In this document: piece after piece, positions 7,789 to 16,269 of the stretch | Numbering within the stretch: the stretch's first letter is position 1 | How the letters are laid out: the number at the start of each line of letters is the position of its first letter | From: an uncultured Bacteroidota bacterium | Lineage (GTDB): Bacteria; Bacteroidota; Bacteroidia; Bacteroidales; P3 | DNA length: 64,000 nucleotides | NCBI GenBank assembly: GCA_902776365.1 | Contig: CACYPU010000001.1 | Coordinates: 124,001-188,000 of the forward strand | Reading direction: 5' to 3' | Notes under the pieces: model-generated | What the model was told of the DNA's origin: nothing | The model's input: only the letters and a program-made list of their open reading frames with translations | Databases searched by the model: none | Made by a program: the position numbers and the translations under genes

Positions 7789-8841
7789 ATGAAGATTCTG
7801 GGACTGATGTCGGGCACATCGCTCGACGGTATCGATTTGGCTTTCTGCGATATAGATGAAAATGACTACCGGATTTTGGCCGCCGAGACGGTGCCGTATT
7901 CAGAGGAGTGGCGCCAGCGGCTGTCGACACTCGAGAAGGCGTCGGCCTATGAGTATGCCCTTGCCCATGTGGAGCTCGGTCATCTTTTTGGACAGAGAAT
8001 CAATGCGTTTCTGCAAGGTAAGGAGCGTCCCGAGGCCATTGCTTCGCATGGCCACACTATCTTCCATCAGCCTCATTTGGGTTTGACGACGCAGATTGGC
8101 GACGGCGACGCTATCGCCGCCGAGACGGGCCTGCCCGTGGTCTTCAATTTCCGAACCCTCGATGTGGCCCTCGGCGGCCAGGGGGCACCGCTGGTACCGA
8201 TAGGGGATGAGTTGCTATTTGGCGAGTATGATGCCTGCCTGAATCTCGGCGGTATTGCTAATATTTCCTATCGTGCTGATGGAAAGCGTGTTGCCTATGA
8301 TATCTGTCCCTGCAATATGGCGCTCAACCGATTGTCGGCCCGGCTGGGTTTGCCCTATGACCCGCAAGGGGAGAATGCTCGCAAGGGCAATAATCACAGT
8401 TGTTTGATGACACGTCTCAACGACTTGTCCTACTATAGCGAGTCTGGACCTAAATCGCTTGGAAAAGAGTGGTTTGTCGGCCAATTCTGGCCCAAGGTTG
8501 AGGCGTCGGGGCTGGGTGTGGAAGACGCTTTGGCGACGGTGACATCCCACATAGCCCTACAGATAGCACGAGTGCTTGAACGTCAGCGGATAACGACTTT
8601 GCTCGTCACTGGTGGCGGCGCTTTCAACAGCTATCTTCTCGAACTTGTCAATGAATATTATCCTGCGGTTGCCATCACTGTTCCCGACCCGTTGATTATC
8701 AACTACAAAGAGGCTCTTGTTTTCGCCCTTCTGGGGTACTTGCGCCTCAAGGGGAAGGTGAACACGTTGGCCTCTGTTACGGGGGCGAAAATCGACTCAA
8801 TAGGAGGAAATATTTCAGGAAAAATGAAAACGGAGAAATGA
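7789..8841 (+). CDS. anmK: anhydro-N-acetylmuramic acid kinase
   Basis: The 350-residue protein starts with the AnmK signature MKILGLMSGTSLDGIDLAF. It contains ASHGHTIFHQP, the GQGAPLVPIGD loop and LNLGGIANIS, and the late LLVTGGGAFN motif, all of the sugar-kinase/actin fold. AnmK cleaves and phosphorylates 1,6-anhydro-MurNAc to MurNAc-6-phosphate in cytoplasmic peptidoglycan recycling. It is transcribed alone from a strong promoter. The lytic transglycosylase-type MltG encoded in this window works on the same polymer but is not linked to it. Length is close to the family norm for Bacteroidetes. Confidence 0.95.
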   Translation: MKILGLMSGTSLDGIDLAFCDIDENDYRILAAETVPYSEEWRQRLSTLEKASAYEYALAHVELGHLFGQRINAFLQGKERPEAIASHGHTIFHQPHLGLTTQIGDGDAIAAETGLPVVFNFRTLDVALGGQGAPLVPIGDELLFGEYDACLNLGGIANISYRADGKRVAYDICPCNMALNRLSARLGLPYDPQGENARKGNNHSCLMTRLNDLSYYSESGPKSLGKEWFVGQFWPKVEASGLGVEDALATVTSHIALQIARVLERQRITTLLVTGGGAFNSYLLELVNEYYPAVAITVPDPLIINYKEALVFALLGYLRLKGKVNTLASVTGAKIDSIGGNISGKMKTEK

Positions 8842-8920
8842 AAAGAAAAAAAATAATCTTCTGCAATTGGCTGATTTCTAATTTTTAATCTCGATTTTTT
8901 ATTTCTGGATTAAAATAAAT

Positions 8921-8951
8921 TTTGTCATATCGGGAATTGTTAGTACTTTTG
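8921..8951 (+). promoter_or_regulatory. tRNA promoter
   Basis: TTTG, 19 bases, TACTTTTG gives a consensus promoter whose transcript would begin about 25 bases before the mature tRNA. Confidence 0.75.
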
Positions 8952-8984
8952 CACCCGCTTTTGACAGAAAAAAACGCAAGAGTT

Positions 8985-9058
8985 GGCGGGATAGCTCAGC
9001 TGGTTAGAGCGCTGGATTCATAACCCGGAGGTCATCAGTTCAAGTCTGATTCCCGCTA
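8985..9058 (+). tRNA. tRNA with CAU anticodon, probably elongator Met
   Basis: The sequence folds into a full cloverleaf: acceptor stem GGCGGGA with TCCCGCT (a G-U pair at 1-72), D-stem GCTC/GAGC, anticodon CAT at 9019-9021, and TTCAAGT T-loop closed by ATCAG/CTGAT. CCA is not encoded. The anticodon stem lacks the three G-C pairs typical of initiator tRNA, so an elongator Met tRNA is most likely; a lysidine-modified Ile tRNA cannot be excluded by eye. Position 31-39 is an A-C mismatch. Confidence 0.93.
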
Positions 9059-9093
9059 CGTAATTTAGATGGATGAATTACATAATGATTGGT

Positions 9094-9126
9094 GTCGGTG
9101 CATTTTTTGCATCGACGCTTTTTTTT
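9094..9126 (+). terminator. terminator of the tRNA transcript
   Basis: A nine-base stem (GTCGGTGCA with TGCATCGAC, one G-T pair) and a T5 loop is followed by GC and eight T. It lies before the chosen meaB start and argues against an earlier start for that gene. Confidence 0.8.
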
Positions 9127-9173
9127 GTGACATGGGTGCAATAATCCATTTAATATCTCGTTATAATAATGTT

Positions 9174-10262
9174 ATGGACGACAAGCATCTTTACAGCAAC
9201 TTTGAATATGACTCGGCGCTCAGCGTGGCCCCCGGCATCCAGCAGCCCGAGCAGGTGAGCAACACCTATATTGAGCGCATGCGTGCCCGTAAGCGTCAGG
9301 AACCTAGTGTCGAAGAGCTTGTGAGTGGTATCCGCTACGGCGACCGCACGCTCCTCAGCCGTGCCATCACGTTGGTGGAAAGTTCGCGTTTTGAGCACCA
9401 GAAGAAGGCCCAGGAAGTTATTGAGCGCTGCCTGCCTTATAGTGGCAAGAGTGTCCGCCTCGGCATTACCGGTGTTCCAGGGGCTGGCAAGAGCACCCTT
9501 ATTGAGGCTTTGGGTAAGATGCTCACCGCTCATAATCACAAGGTTGCCGTGCTTGCCATCGACCCCAGCAGCGAGCGTTCGAAGGGTTCCATCCTCGGCG
9601 ACAAGACGCGCATGGAAGAACTCTCTGTCGACCCCAATGCCTTCATCCGGCCCAGTCCTTCGGCGGGTTCATTGGGTGGTGTGGCACGCAAGACACGCGA
9701 AATTATCACCCTCTGCGAGGCTGCGGGTTTCGATGTGGTTATTGTTGAGACTGTGGGTGTTGGACAGAGCGAGGTGGCGGCGCATTCGATGGTCGACTTC
9801 TTCCTGCTTCTTCAATTGGCCAATACCGGCGACGAACTGCAGGGCATCAAGCGCGGCATCATGGAGATGGCCGACATGATAGCCATTAACAAATGCGAAC
9901 TTGATAAGCAACGCTCCGAACTTTCTGCAGGTCAGTTCCGTAACGCTCTACACCTCTTCCCTATGCCTGAAAGTGGATGGACTGTCAAGGTGACGCTTTG
10001 TTCGGCCTACACCAAGGAGGGCGTGGAAGACCTTTGGAATTCGGTGATGGATTATGTAACCTTCACTAAAGGAAATGGTTATTTCTACCAGAAACGTCAA
10101 CAGCAGAACCTCCGCATCATGTCCGAGGCCATCGAGAACGGCCTGCGCGAGCGTTTCTATGGCACGCCGGGTATTGAGGAGCGCATCGAGGCCCTCAGCA
10201 AGGACATCCTTGAAAATAAAATCAGCCCCTATGCGGCTGCAGACCAACTCTTAGGAAACTAA
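9174..10262 (+). CDS. meaB: methylmalonyl-CoA mutase-associated GTPase MeaB
   Basis: The 362-residue G3E-family GTPase carries GITGVPGAGKST (Walker A), AIDPSS and ETVGVGQSE (Walker B and switch region) and INKCELD (base specificity). MeaB loads and protects adenosylcobalamin in methylmalonyl-CoA mutase, an enzyme of succinate-to-propionate fermentation; the mutase genes are not in the window. A longer frame begins at 9069, but it would run through the tRNA terminator and adds 35 residues unlike any homologue, so ATG 9174 (MDDKHLYSNFEYD) is preferred. hemW follows after 20 bases. Confidence 0.93.
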   Translation: MDDKHLYSNFEYDSALSVAPGIQQPEQVSNTYIERMRARKRQEPSVEELVSGIRYGDRTLLSRAITLVESSRFEHQKKAQEVIERCLPYSGKSVRLGITGVPGAGKSTLIEALGKMLTAHNHKVAVLAIDPSSERSKGSILGDKTRMEELSVDPNAFIRPSPSAGSLGGVARKTREIITLCEAAGFDVVIVETVGVGQSEVAAHSMVDFFLLLQLANTGDELQGIKRGIMEMADMIAINKCELDKQRSELSAGQFRNALHLFPMPESGWTVKVTLCSAYTKEGVEDLWNSVMDYVTFTKGNGYFYQKRQQQNLRIMSEAIENGLRERFYGTPGIEERIEALSKDILENKISPYAAADQLLGN

Positions 10263-10282
10263 GGGGTAAGAACTGTTAAGAG

Positions 10283-11344
10283 GTGGTTTACATTCACGTT
10301 CCATTCTGTCACCGCAAGTGTACCTATTGCGCCTTCTATTCGAAGCCTGTGGTCGGTAGCCAGTGGTCGGTGGCCAGTTACACCGATGCGCTTATAGAAG
10401 AGATGCGGTCGCGGTGTGGAGAACAGGCGCATCCTATCCGCACCGTCTATTTCGGCGGCGGTACTCCTTCGATATTGCCACTCGACGAGTTGGAGCGCAT
10501 TGTTAAAGCCCTGCACGAGTGCTTCGACCTCTCGCAGGTCGAGGAGGTAACCCTTGAGGCCAATCCTGAGGATTTGACTGTTGATTATCTGCAGGGTCTC
10601 AAGAGTTTAGGATTTGTCAATCGTCTTAGCATCGGCCTCCAGAGTCTCGATGACGGCATGCTGCGTCTCATCGGGCGCCGCCACACTGTAGTTCAGGCCC
10701 TGGCCGCCATTGAGAATGCTCATGCTACGGGTTTCCATAACCTTAGCGTTGACTTTATCTATGGGCTGCCGGTAAATTCTCAATTTTCAATTTTCAATTT
10801 TCAATTGGTTTCCCATGTTTCCGCCTATGCCCTCACGGTGGAGCCGGGGACGGCGTTGGCCGTGCAGGTGGAGCAGGGGAGGGTGGTGCTTCCCGACGAG
10901 GACGAGGTGGTGCGACAGTACTATACTCTACGTCAGCAGTTTGTAGAGCAGGGTCTCCGTCAGTATGAGATTAGCAACTTTGCCCGTCCGGGCTTTGAAT
11001 CGAAGCACAATAGTCGCTACTGGGACCGCACGCCCTATCTCGGTTTAGGGCCTGGCGCCCACAGTTTCGATGGTTTTCGTCGTCAATGGAACAGGCCCGA
11101 CGGCACATTTGAGGAAGAGACGCTCACCGAGGCCGACGCCTACAACGAACTCTTGATGACTGCCTTGCGCACTACGCGTGGCCTTGCCCTCGCGCAGGTG
11201 CCTGAGAAGTATAAAGAAAGGCTGCATCGGGGGATGCAACCTTATGTCGACTGTGGTTGGATGGTCAGGGGTGATGGTTCTTATAAGCCTACAGCAGAGG
11301 GTCTTCTTCATGCCGACGGCATCGCCGCCGCTCTCTTTGTTTGA
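10283..11344 (+). CDS. hemW: HemW-like radical SAM haem chaperone
   Basis: The radical SAM cluster is bound by C9, C13 and C16 (CHRKCTYC), followed by YFGGGTPSIL and, later, GLGPGAHSF and the HemN C-terminal region. HemW transfers haem; older annotation calls it oxygen-independent coproporphyrinogen oxidase. The start is GTG, directly after a repeat-like tract (GTAAGAACTGTTAAGAG). Two repeat-derived segments lie inside the gene: residues 23-32 (two copies of a 14-base unit) and residues 165-175 (three CAATTTT heptamers, giving QFSIFNFQL). The second stands where relatives have a longer helix. The frame is intact, and the core motifs are kept. Confidence 0.9.
   Translation: MVYIHVPFCHRKCTYCAFYSKPVVGSQWSVASYTDALIEEMRSRCGEQAHPIRTVYFGGGTPSILPLDELERIVKALHECFDLSQVEEVTLEANPEDLTVDYLQGLKSLGFVNRLSIGLQSLDDGMLRLIGRRHTVVQALAAIENAHATGFHNLSVDFIYGLPVNSQFSIFNFQLVSHVSAYALTVEPGTALAVQVEQGRVVLPDEDEVVRQYYTLRQQFVEQGLRQYEISNFARPGFESKHNSRYWDRTPYLGLGPGAHSFDGFRRQWNRPDGTFEEETLTEADAYNELLMTALRTTRGLALAQVPEKYKERLHRGMQPYVDCGWMVRGDGSYKPTAEGLLHADGIAAALFV
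10349..10379 (+). repeat. in-frame 14-base repeat in hemW
   Basis: GTGGTCGGTAGCCA is followed at once by GTGGTCGGTGGCCA, encoding VVGSQWSVAS in the loop after the radical SAM cysteines, a place that varies in length among homologues. Confidence 0.7.
10775..10807 (+). repeat. in-frame CAATTTT heptamer array in hemW
   Basis: Three and a half CAATTTT units encode FSIFNFQL. The same heptamer in the same reading register occurs in the SPOR gene and mltG. Confidence 0.8.
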
Positions 11345-11361
11345 AGTTTAGTTTTCCTCAA

Positions 11362-11835
11362 TCAAAACTCAAATTCCAGGTTGTCGGGAGCGTATTCCTC
11401 AACGGCGGGCGCCCCGGGATTGATGTTGTCTTTGATGATGTAGCCTTTGTATACCTCTTTGATTTGCTGGAGGAAGGCGTAAGCTTCGAGGCGTGTGCGG
11501 AAGTCGCCGACTTTCACCTTGAAGTTGGGTTCGTCGTAGATGATATAGGCTTGCACCGAGGGATAGTCTAGTGCAAAGCGGTCACGCAGGTTGAAGGCAC
11601 TGGTTTTCGAGTTGGCGCCCGAGAAAGAGGCTATCTGCACGCGGAATCCCGGGATGGTCTTCACGCGGTTGTTGAATTCCACATGGCGATCCACCATGGC
11701 GCTGACGGTGACGTCGCCGGTGATGGTGAAACGGCTGCTCTGGGCGCTAGCCGAATTGAAAATTGAAAATTGAAAATTGAAAATGATGCTGGCACAGAGC
11801 ATCATTTTCAATGTTTTTATTGTTTTACTTTTCAT
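11362..11835 (-). CDS. secreted SPOR-domain protein
   Basis: The product is about 157 residues with a signal peptide (residues 1-32, ending ASAQ) and one SPOR domain from about residue 65 (PGFRVQIASFSG to KGYIIKDN). SPOR domains bind denuded glycan strands of septal peptidoglycan, so a periplasmic or outer-membrane role in envelope maintenance is likely. ATG 11835 is taken over a GTG two codons earlier. The hydrophobic part of the signal peptide (IIFNFQFSIFN) is encoded by a CAATTTT heptamer array. It faces hemW tail to tail with 17 bases between. Confidence 0.82.
   Translation of the reverse strand: MKSKTIKTLKMMLCASIIFNFQFSIFNSASAQSSRFTITGDVTVSAMVDRHVEFNNRVKTIPGFRVQIASFSGANSKTSAFNLRDRFALDYPSVQAYIIYDEPNFKVKVGDFRTRLEAYAFLQQIKEVYKGYIIKDNINPGAPAVEEYAPDNLEFEF
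11753..11784 (-). repeat. CAATTTT array encoding signal-peptide core
   Basis: On the minus strand four CAATTTT units in tandem encode the hydrophobic stretch of the SPOR protein signal peptide. Confidence 0.75.
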
Positions 11836-11859
11836 TTTCACTTTTCACATTTCACGTTC

Positions 11860-12681
11860 CTAGTAGTTCGCTGTGTCAGCGAGCACCTTGCGAGGACGTA
11901 CGGTGAGGACCGGGACGGTCGACTGTGAGAGCATCTGCTGAGCGTAGGTGCCCATGATGAGAGAGGTGAGGGCACTTTCCTGCTCAGTCATGATGGCTAT
12001 CATGTCGGCGTTCACCTTGTTTGCATACTCGATGGTGTCGGTGGTGACGTTGCCTTTCACCTCGATGTATTCGGTGACGAATTCGACGTTGTTCTTGGTG
12101 AGGTACCGCTGCACCATGCTGACGTAGTTTCTCACCACCTGTTGCACGCTGGATGCCGAGGAGGTGAAGAGACCGAGGAGGTGGATGGTGGAACCGAAGG
12201 TCTTGGCAAAGGTAGCGGCTTGGGCGGCTTTCTGGCGTGTGTCGTCGCTGCTGTCGATAGGCACAACGATGGTTTCGAGATCCTTGTTGAAGTTGAAGTC
12301 CTCGCGGATGAGCAGCACAGGCACGGGCGAGAGTTCCACGGTGCGGTAGCTGTTGCGGCCCAGAAGACCTTTCTTGAGGCCGCTCATGCCGTGGGTACCC
12401 ACGATGAGGAGACTGGCGTCGTCTTCCTCAGCCTGTTTGGACAGCTCTTCGGCCGGGTTGCCCTGACGGAGTACATACTCCAACTTGATGCCTTTGAGCA
12501 GGTGTGCCACGCCGGCGTTACGGCGCTCGATTTCGGCCCGGATGGGAGCCTCATCTTCTTTTTTTTCTTTTACATATACCAGCCGAATGTCGTTTTGCCA
12601 ACGGTTGGCGATGTCTATAGCCAGGTCGACGGCATAGGCCGAACCCGAGGAAAAATCAAAGCCTACTACTACTTTGTTCAT
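11860..12681 (-). CDS. tandem universal stress protein
   Basis: The 273-residue protein consists of two UspA domains, starting MNKVVVGFDFSSGSAYAVD and again near residue 145 at TIVVPIDSSDDTRQKA. The first domain has the ATP-binding-type G-2X-G-9X-G pattern (GTHGMSGLKKGLLGRNS). Such proteins are cytoplasmic and are made under starvation or stress; the exact role is unknown. The frame is open further upstream, but ATG 12681 lies just below a consensus promoter and gives the normal Usp N-terminus. It is divergent from the rnf operon. Confidence 0.85.
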   Translation of the reverse strand: MNKVVVGFDFSSGSAYAVDLAIDIANRWQNDIRLVYVKEKKEDEAPIRAEIERRNAGVAHLLKGIKLEYVLRQGNPAEELSKQAEEDDASLLIVGTHGMSGLKKGLLGRNSYRTVELSPVPVLLIREDFNFNKDLETIVVPIDSSDDTRQKAAQAATFAKTFGSTIHLLGLFTSSASSVQQVVRNYVSMVQRYLTKNNVEFVTEYIEVKGNVTTDTIEYANKVNADMIAIMTEQESALTSLIMGTYAQQMLSQSTVPVLTVRPRKVLADTANY

Positions 12682-12708
12682 GTCTCGAAGCATTGTTATT
12701 TGTGGGTA

Positions 12709-12739
12709 CAAAATTACAAAAAAAAAAATAACTGGCAAA
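12709..12739 (-). promoter_or_regulatory. universal stress protein promoter
   Basis: The minus strand reads TTTG, 19 bases, TAATTTTG, about 28 bases before the start codon. Confidence 0.7.
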
Positions 12740-12817
12740 ATTTTTTTCAAAAAAAGGCAAAAAAAACTGTTTGTATGTCACGAAAAGCCCATAAACAGGT
12801 GATGTGGAAAAAAAAAT

Positions 12818-12848
12818 TTTGCTGGTTGAGATATTTTGTGTATTTTTG
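12818..12848 (+). promoter_or_regulatory. rnf operon promoter
   Basis: TTTG, 19 bases, TATTTTTG is a consensus promoter. The leader to rnfB is about 60 bases. Confidence 0.78.
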
Positions 12849-12913
12849 CATTCGCTATTTGGAATATTTTTAATATAAAAACGCAGTAGAAACCTAAAAC
12901 ACAAAATAATAAC

Positions 12914-13792
12914 ATGACTCAACAAATCTTGATAGCGGTGATTGTCCTGGGCGTGATAGGCGCTTTCTTCGCCGTGGTGCTCTATTTTGTAGCCCAAAAA
13001 TTCAAGGTGGTCGAAGACCCACTCATTGACGAGATTGCCGAGGTTTTGCCTGGCGCCAACTGTGGTGGCTGCGGCAAGGCCGGCTGCCGTGCTTTTGCTG
13101 AGGCCTGTGTGGCACAGCATAGCCTGGAGGGTCTTCGTTGCGCCCCCGGTGGTGACCCTGTGGCGGCTAAGATTGCCGAACTCCTCGGCTGTGCCGTCGA
13201 GCAGGGCGAGCCTCAGGTGGCTGTGGTACGTTGCCATCCTGCCAACTGCGGCGAGAACCGCCGTTCGAATTATGATGGTCTCCGCAGTTGCGCCTTCGCG
13301 GCGACGGTCTATACTGGCGAGAATGGGTGCCCCTTCGGCTGCCTGGGCTGTGGCGACTGTGTGGCCGCCTGCCAGTTCGACGCCATCCACATGGATGCCG
13401 AGACTGGAACTCCGGTGGTTGACGAGGAGAAATGCACCGCCTGTGGCGCATGTGCCAAGGCCTGCCCGCGTCGCGTCATAGAGTTGCGCAACAAGGGCAA
13501 CAAGGGCCGTCGTGTCTATGTGCGCTGCATCAACAAGGAGAAGGGTGCCGTGGCTATGAAGACTTGCAAGAATGCCTGTATCGGTTGTGGCAAGTGCGCC
13601 AAGGTGTGCCCCTTCGAGGCCATCACGGTGACCGACAATGTGGCCTACATCGACTTCACCAAGTGCAAGGCTTGCCGCAAGTGCGTCACCGAGTGCCCCG
13701 TGCACGCCATCACCGACGTCAACTTCCCGGCTCCCGCCAAGAAGCCTGAGGCCCCGAAGCCCGCCGAGGAACCCCAGCCCGCAAACAACTAA
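12914..13792 (+). CDS. rnfB: Rnf complex subunit B, ferredoxin-type
   Basis: RnfB is the ferredoxin-accepting subunit of the Rnf ferredoxin:NAD+ oxidoreductase. The 292-residue protein has an N-terminal membrane helix (residues 4-27), the NCGGCGKAGC cluster motif, and four 4Fe-4S motifs (CPFGCLGCGDCVAAC, CTACGACAKAC, CIGCGKCAKVC, CKACRKCVTEC). The C-terminus is a Pro/Ala/Glu-rich tail. It is the first gene of the operon, as is usual in Bacteroidetes. A short ACACTAA array joins it to rnfC. Confidence 0.95.
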   Translation: MTQQILIAVIVLGVIGAFFAVVLYFVAQKFKVVEDPLIDEIAEVLPGANCGGCGKAGCRAFAEACVAQHSLEGLRCAPGGDPVAAKIAELLGCAVEQGEPQVAVVRCHPANCGENRRSNYDGLRSCAFAATVYTGENGCPFGCLGCGDCVAACQFDAIHMDAETGTPVVDEEKCTACGACAKACPRRVIELRNKGNKGRRVYVRCINKEKGAVAMKTCKNACIGCGKCAKVCPFEAITVTDNVAYIDFTKCKACRKCVTECPVHAITDVNFPAPAKKPEAPKPAEEPQPANN

Positions 13793-13819
13793 ACACTAAC
13801 CACTAAACACTGAACACTG
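13788..13819 (+). repeat. ACACTAA heptamer array in the rnfB-rnfC spacer
   Basis: The whole spacer consists of ACACTAA/ACACTGA units that begin in the rnfB stop codon and end at the rnfC ATG. The same unit fills the rnfD-rnfG spacer. Confidence 0.75.
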
Positions 13820-15148
13820 ATGAAAACATTCCGAATGGGTGGTGTCCACCCCGAAGAAAACAAGATATCCAACGATGCCGCCATCGAAGTGATGCCGGTA
13901 CCGGCGCAGATGGTGGTGCTGATGAACCAGCACCTAGGAGCTCCCGCCACGCCGATAGTCCAGAAGGGCGACAAGGTCAAGGTGGGTCAGCTTATCGGCG
14001 AAGCCCAGGCCTTCATGTGTGCCAATGTCCATTCGCCCGTGAGTGGCACGGTGCTGAAGGTGGAGCCCTGCAAGGATGCTTTCGGCCTGGCCAAGCCCGC
14101 CGTCTATATCAATGTCGAGGGCGACGAGTGGATGGAGACCATTGACCGCACTCCCGACATCAAGCGCGAATGCACTCTGGAACCGAAACAGATTGTCGAC
14201 AAACTGAAAGAGATGGGCATCGTGGGCCTTGGCGGCGCCACCTTCCCTGCCCATATCAAATATAATATCCCTGAGGGCAAGAAGGCCGAGTACCTCATCA
14301 TCAATGCGGCCGAGTGCGAGCCCTACCTCACCTCCGACTATCGTGTGATGATGGAGCATGCCGAAGAGGTGTGCATCGGTGTGAGCATACTGCGCAAGGC
14401 GCTGGGTGTCCCCAATGCTTATATCGGCATCGAGAACAACAAGCCCCTGGCTATCGCCAAGATGCAGGAGACGGCCCGTCAGTTCGAGGGCATCGTCGTC
14501 GAACCCCTGAAGGTGAAATATCCGCAGGGTGCCGAGAAGCAGCTCATCAACGCCGTCACCGGCCGCAAGGTGCCCAGCGGCAAGCTGCCTATCGACGTGG
14601 GCTGCATGGTTTCCAACCTCGGCACCGCCTTCGCGGTCTACGAGGCCATTCAGAAGAACAAACCTCTCATCGAGAATATCCTCACCGTGACGGGTAAAAA
14701 ACTGCCTTCGCAGCACAACTACATCGTGCGCATCGGCACCACCTACAACGATATCATCAAGCACTCTCTCGGCGAGCTGCCTGCCACCACCGGCAAGATT
14801 ATCAGCGGCGGCACCATGATGGGAAAGGCCGTGGTGAACCTCGACGCCCCGACGGTGAAGGGCAACTCCAGCGTCCTTGTCATGGACGAAGGCGAGGCGC
14901 GTCGCAATCCTGAAACGGCTTGCATCCGCTGTGGCAAGTGCATGCACGCCTGCCCCATGGGACTGGAACCCTACATGTTCTCGGTGCTGGTGAAGAACAA
15001 CCGTATTGAAGAAGCCAAGGAGCATAACATTCTCGACTGCATCGAGTGCGGATGCTGCTTCTTCAGCTGTCCGGCCAACAAGCCCCTCACCGACGAGATA
15101 CGCCTCGGCAAGAATAAAGTTCGTGCCATGATGGCCGCCAAAAAGTAA
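13820..15148 (+). CDS. rnfC: Rnf complex subunit C
   Basis: RnfC is the peripheral NADH- and FMN-binding subunit. The 442-residue protein contains the N-terminal sandwich-hybrid barrel (MGGVHPEENKI), the NADH-site glycine motif (GIVGLGGATFPAHIK) and two C-terminal 4Fe-4S motifs (CIRCGKCMHACPMGLEP and CIECGCCFFSCPANKPL). Length and order match Bacteroidetes rnfC. rnfD follows after 32 bases that are not repetitive. Confidence 0.95.
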   Translation: MKTFRMGGVHPEENKISNDAAIEVMPVPAQMVVLMNQHLGAPATPIVQKGDKVKVGQLIGEAQAFMCANVHSPVSGTVLKVEPCKDAFGLAKPAVYINVEGDEWMETIDRTPDIKRECTLEPKQIVDKLKEMGIVGLGGATFPAHIKYNIPEGKKAEYLIINAAECEPYLTSDYRVMMEHAEEVCIGVSILRKALGVPNAYIGIENNKPLAIAKMQETARQFEGIVVEPLKVKYPQGAEKQLINAVTGRKVPSGKLPIDVGCMVSNLGTAFAVYEAIQKNKPLIENILTVTGKKLPSQHNYIVRIGTTYNDIIKHSLGELPATTGKIISGGTMMGKAVVNLDAPTVKGNSSVLVMDEGEARRNPETACIRCGKCMHACPMGLEPYMFSVLVKNNRIEEAKEHNILDCIECGCCFFSCPANKPLTDEIRLGKNKVRAMMAAKK

Positions 15149-15180
15149 TTTTTCTCAAACGAAAAAAACATTATTATAAT

Positions 15181-16230
15181 ATGAATCTATTAAATATATC
15201 GGGCTCGCCCCACGTGCATAGCGACGAGTCGACCAAACGAATCATGTGGCGCGTCAATATGGCGTTGATTCCAGCCTTGTTGGTGGCCATCGCCTATTTT
15301 GGAATGAGTGCACTCATCATCAGCGTCATCTCGGTGCTGAGCTGTGTGCTCTTCCAGTGGCTGATAGAGAAATATATAATGAAAGTGCCCAGCACTGTCG
15401 GCGACGGTTCGGCCATCGTCACGGGTCTCCTGTTGGCCTTCAACGTGCCCGCCACGGTCGAGATGATGTGGATTGTCGTCATCGGCGCCCTCGTGGCTAT
15501 CGGCGTTGGCAAGATGGCCTTCGGCGGCCTCGGCAAGAACCCCTTCAACCCCGCTTTGGTGGGACGTGTCTTCCTGCTCATCTCTTTCCCCGTGCAGATG
15601 ACCACCTGGCCCAAGGTGGGCGGTTTGTTCAGCCACATGGGCATTAGCGCGACCATTACTCCCGACCAGGCGGTGCAGCTGGGTGTCGATGCCACCACAG
15701 GTGCCACTCCGCTGGGTATCATCAAAGAGCACGGCCTCGATGCCCTGCCTCAGGCATGGGATCTTTTTATCGGCCATCTGGGTGGTTCCTTCGGCGAGGT
15801 TTCGGCCTTGGCCATCCTCCTCGGTGCTGCCTACCTCCTCTGGAAGAAAATCATTTCCTGGCACATTCCCGTGGCCTTTATCGGCACCGCTTTCGTCTTC
15901 AGTGCCATCCTGTATTTTGTCGATCCCATCCATGTGGAAGTCATCGACAAAGTGAAGCAGACGATGGGCACCGTGGGCTATATCGACCCCTTGACCACCA
16001 TTCTCACCGGCGGCATCATGCTGGGTGCCTGCTTTATGGCCACCGACATGGTCACGTCGCCCATGGCCAAGAGCGGACAGATTATCTTCGGCGTGGGCTG
16101 TGGCCTGCTGACGGTCATCATCCGCACCTGGGGCGCCTACCCCGAAGGTGTCAGCTTCGCCATCCTGCTGATGAACAGCGTCACCCCGCTCATCAACCGC
16201 TGGTGCAAACCGAAACGCTTTGCTTGTTAA
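15181..16230 (+). CDS. rnfD: Rnf complex subunit D
   Basis: RnfD is a membrane subunit with covalently bound FMN. The 349-residue product is strongly hydrophobic with about nine to ten predicted helices, and it holds the flavinylation motif TGAT at residues 173-176, where the final Thr would be linked to FMN. The FGGLGKNPFNPALVGRVFL region is typical of RnfD/NqrB. It lies in the operon between rnfC and rnfG; the spacer to rnfG is an ACACTAA-type array. Confidence 0.95.
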   Translation: MNLLNISGSPHVHSDESTKRIMWRVNMALIPALLVAIAYFGMSALIISVISVLSCVLFQWLIEKYIMKVPSTVGDGSAIVTGLLLAFNVPATVEMMWIVVIGALVAIGVGKMAFGGLGKNPFNPALVGRVFLLISFPVQMTTWPKVGGLFSHMGISATITPDQAVQLGVDATTGATPLGIIKEHGLDALPQAWDLFIGHLGGSFGEVSALAILLGAAYLLWKKIISWHIPVAFIGTAFVFSAILYFVDPIHVEVIDKVKQTMGTVGYIDPLTTILTGGIMLGACFMATDMVTSPMAKSGQIIFGVGCGLLTVIIRTWGAYPEGVSFAILLMNSVTPLINRWCKPKRFAC

Positions 16231-16262
16231 ACTAAACACTAAACACTTAACACTAAACACCG
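16230..16262 (+). repeat. ACACTAA heptamer array in the rnfD-rnfG spacer
   Basis: Units of ACACTAA and ACACTTA run from the rnfD stop codon to within a few bases of the rnfG start, matching the array between rnfB and rnfC. Confidence 0.75.
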
Positions 16263-16269
16263 AATAGTT

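Noticed and set aside
9012-9028. The CAU tRNA as a pseudogene because of the A-C mismatch at 31-39
   Set aside because: All other stems are intact, it has its own promoter and terminator, and one such mismatch at the loop end is tolerated.
9069-9173. Extended N-terminus for MeaB
   Set aside because: It crosses a strong terminator and gives a Cys/Phe-rich stretch unlike MeaB.
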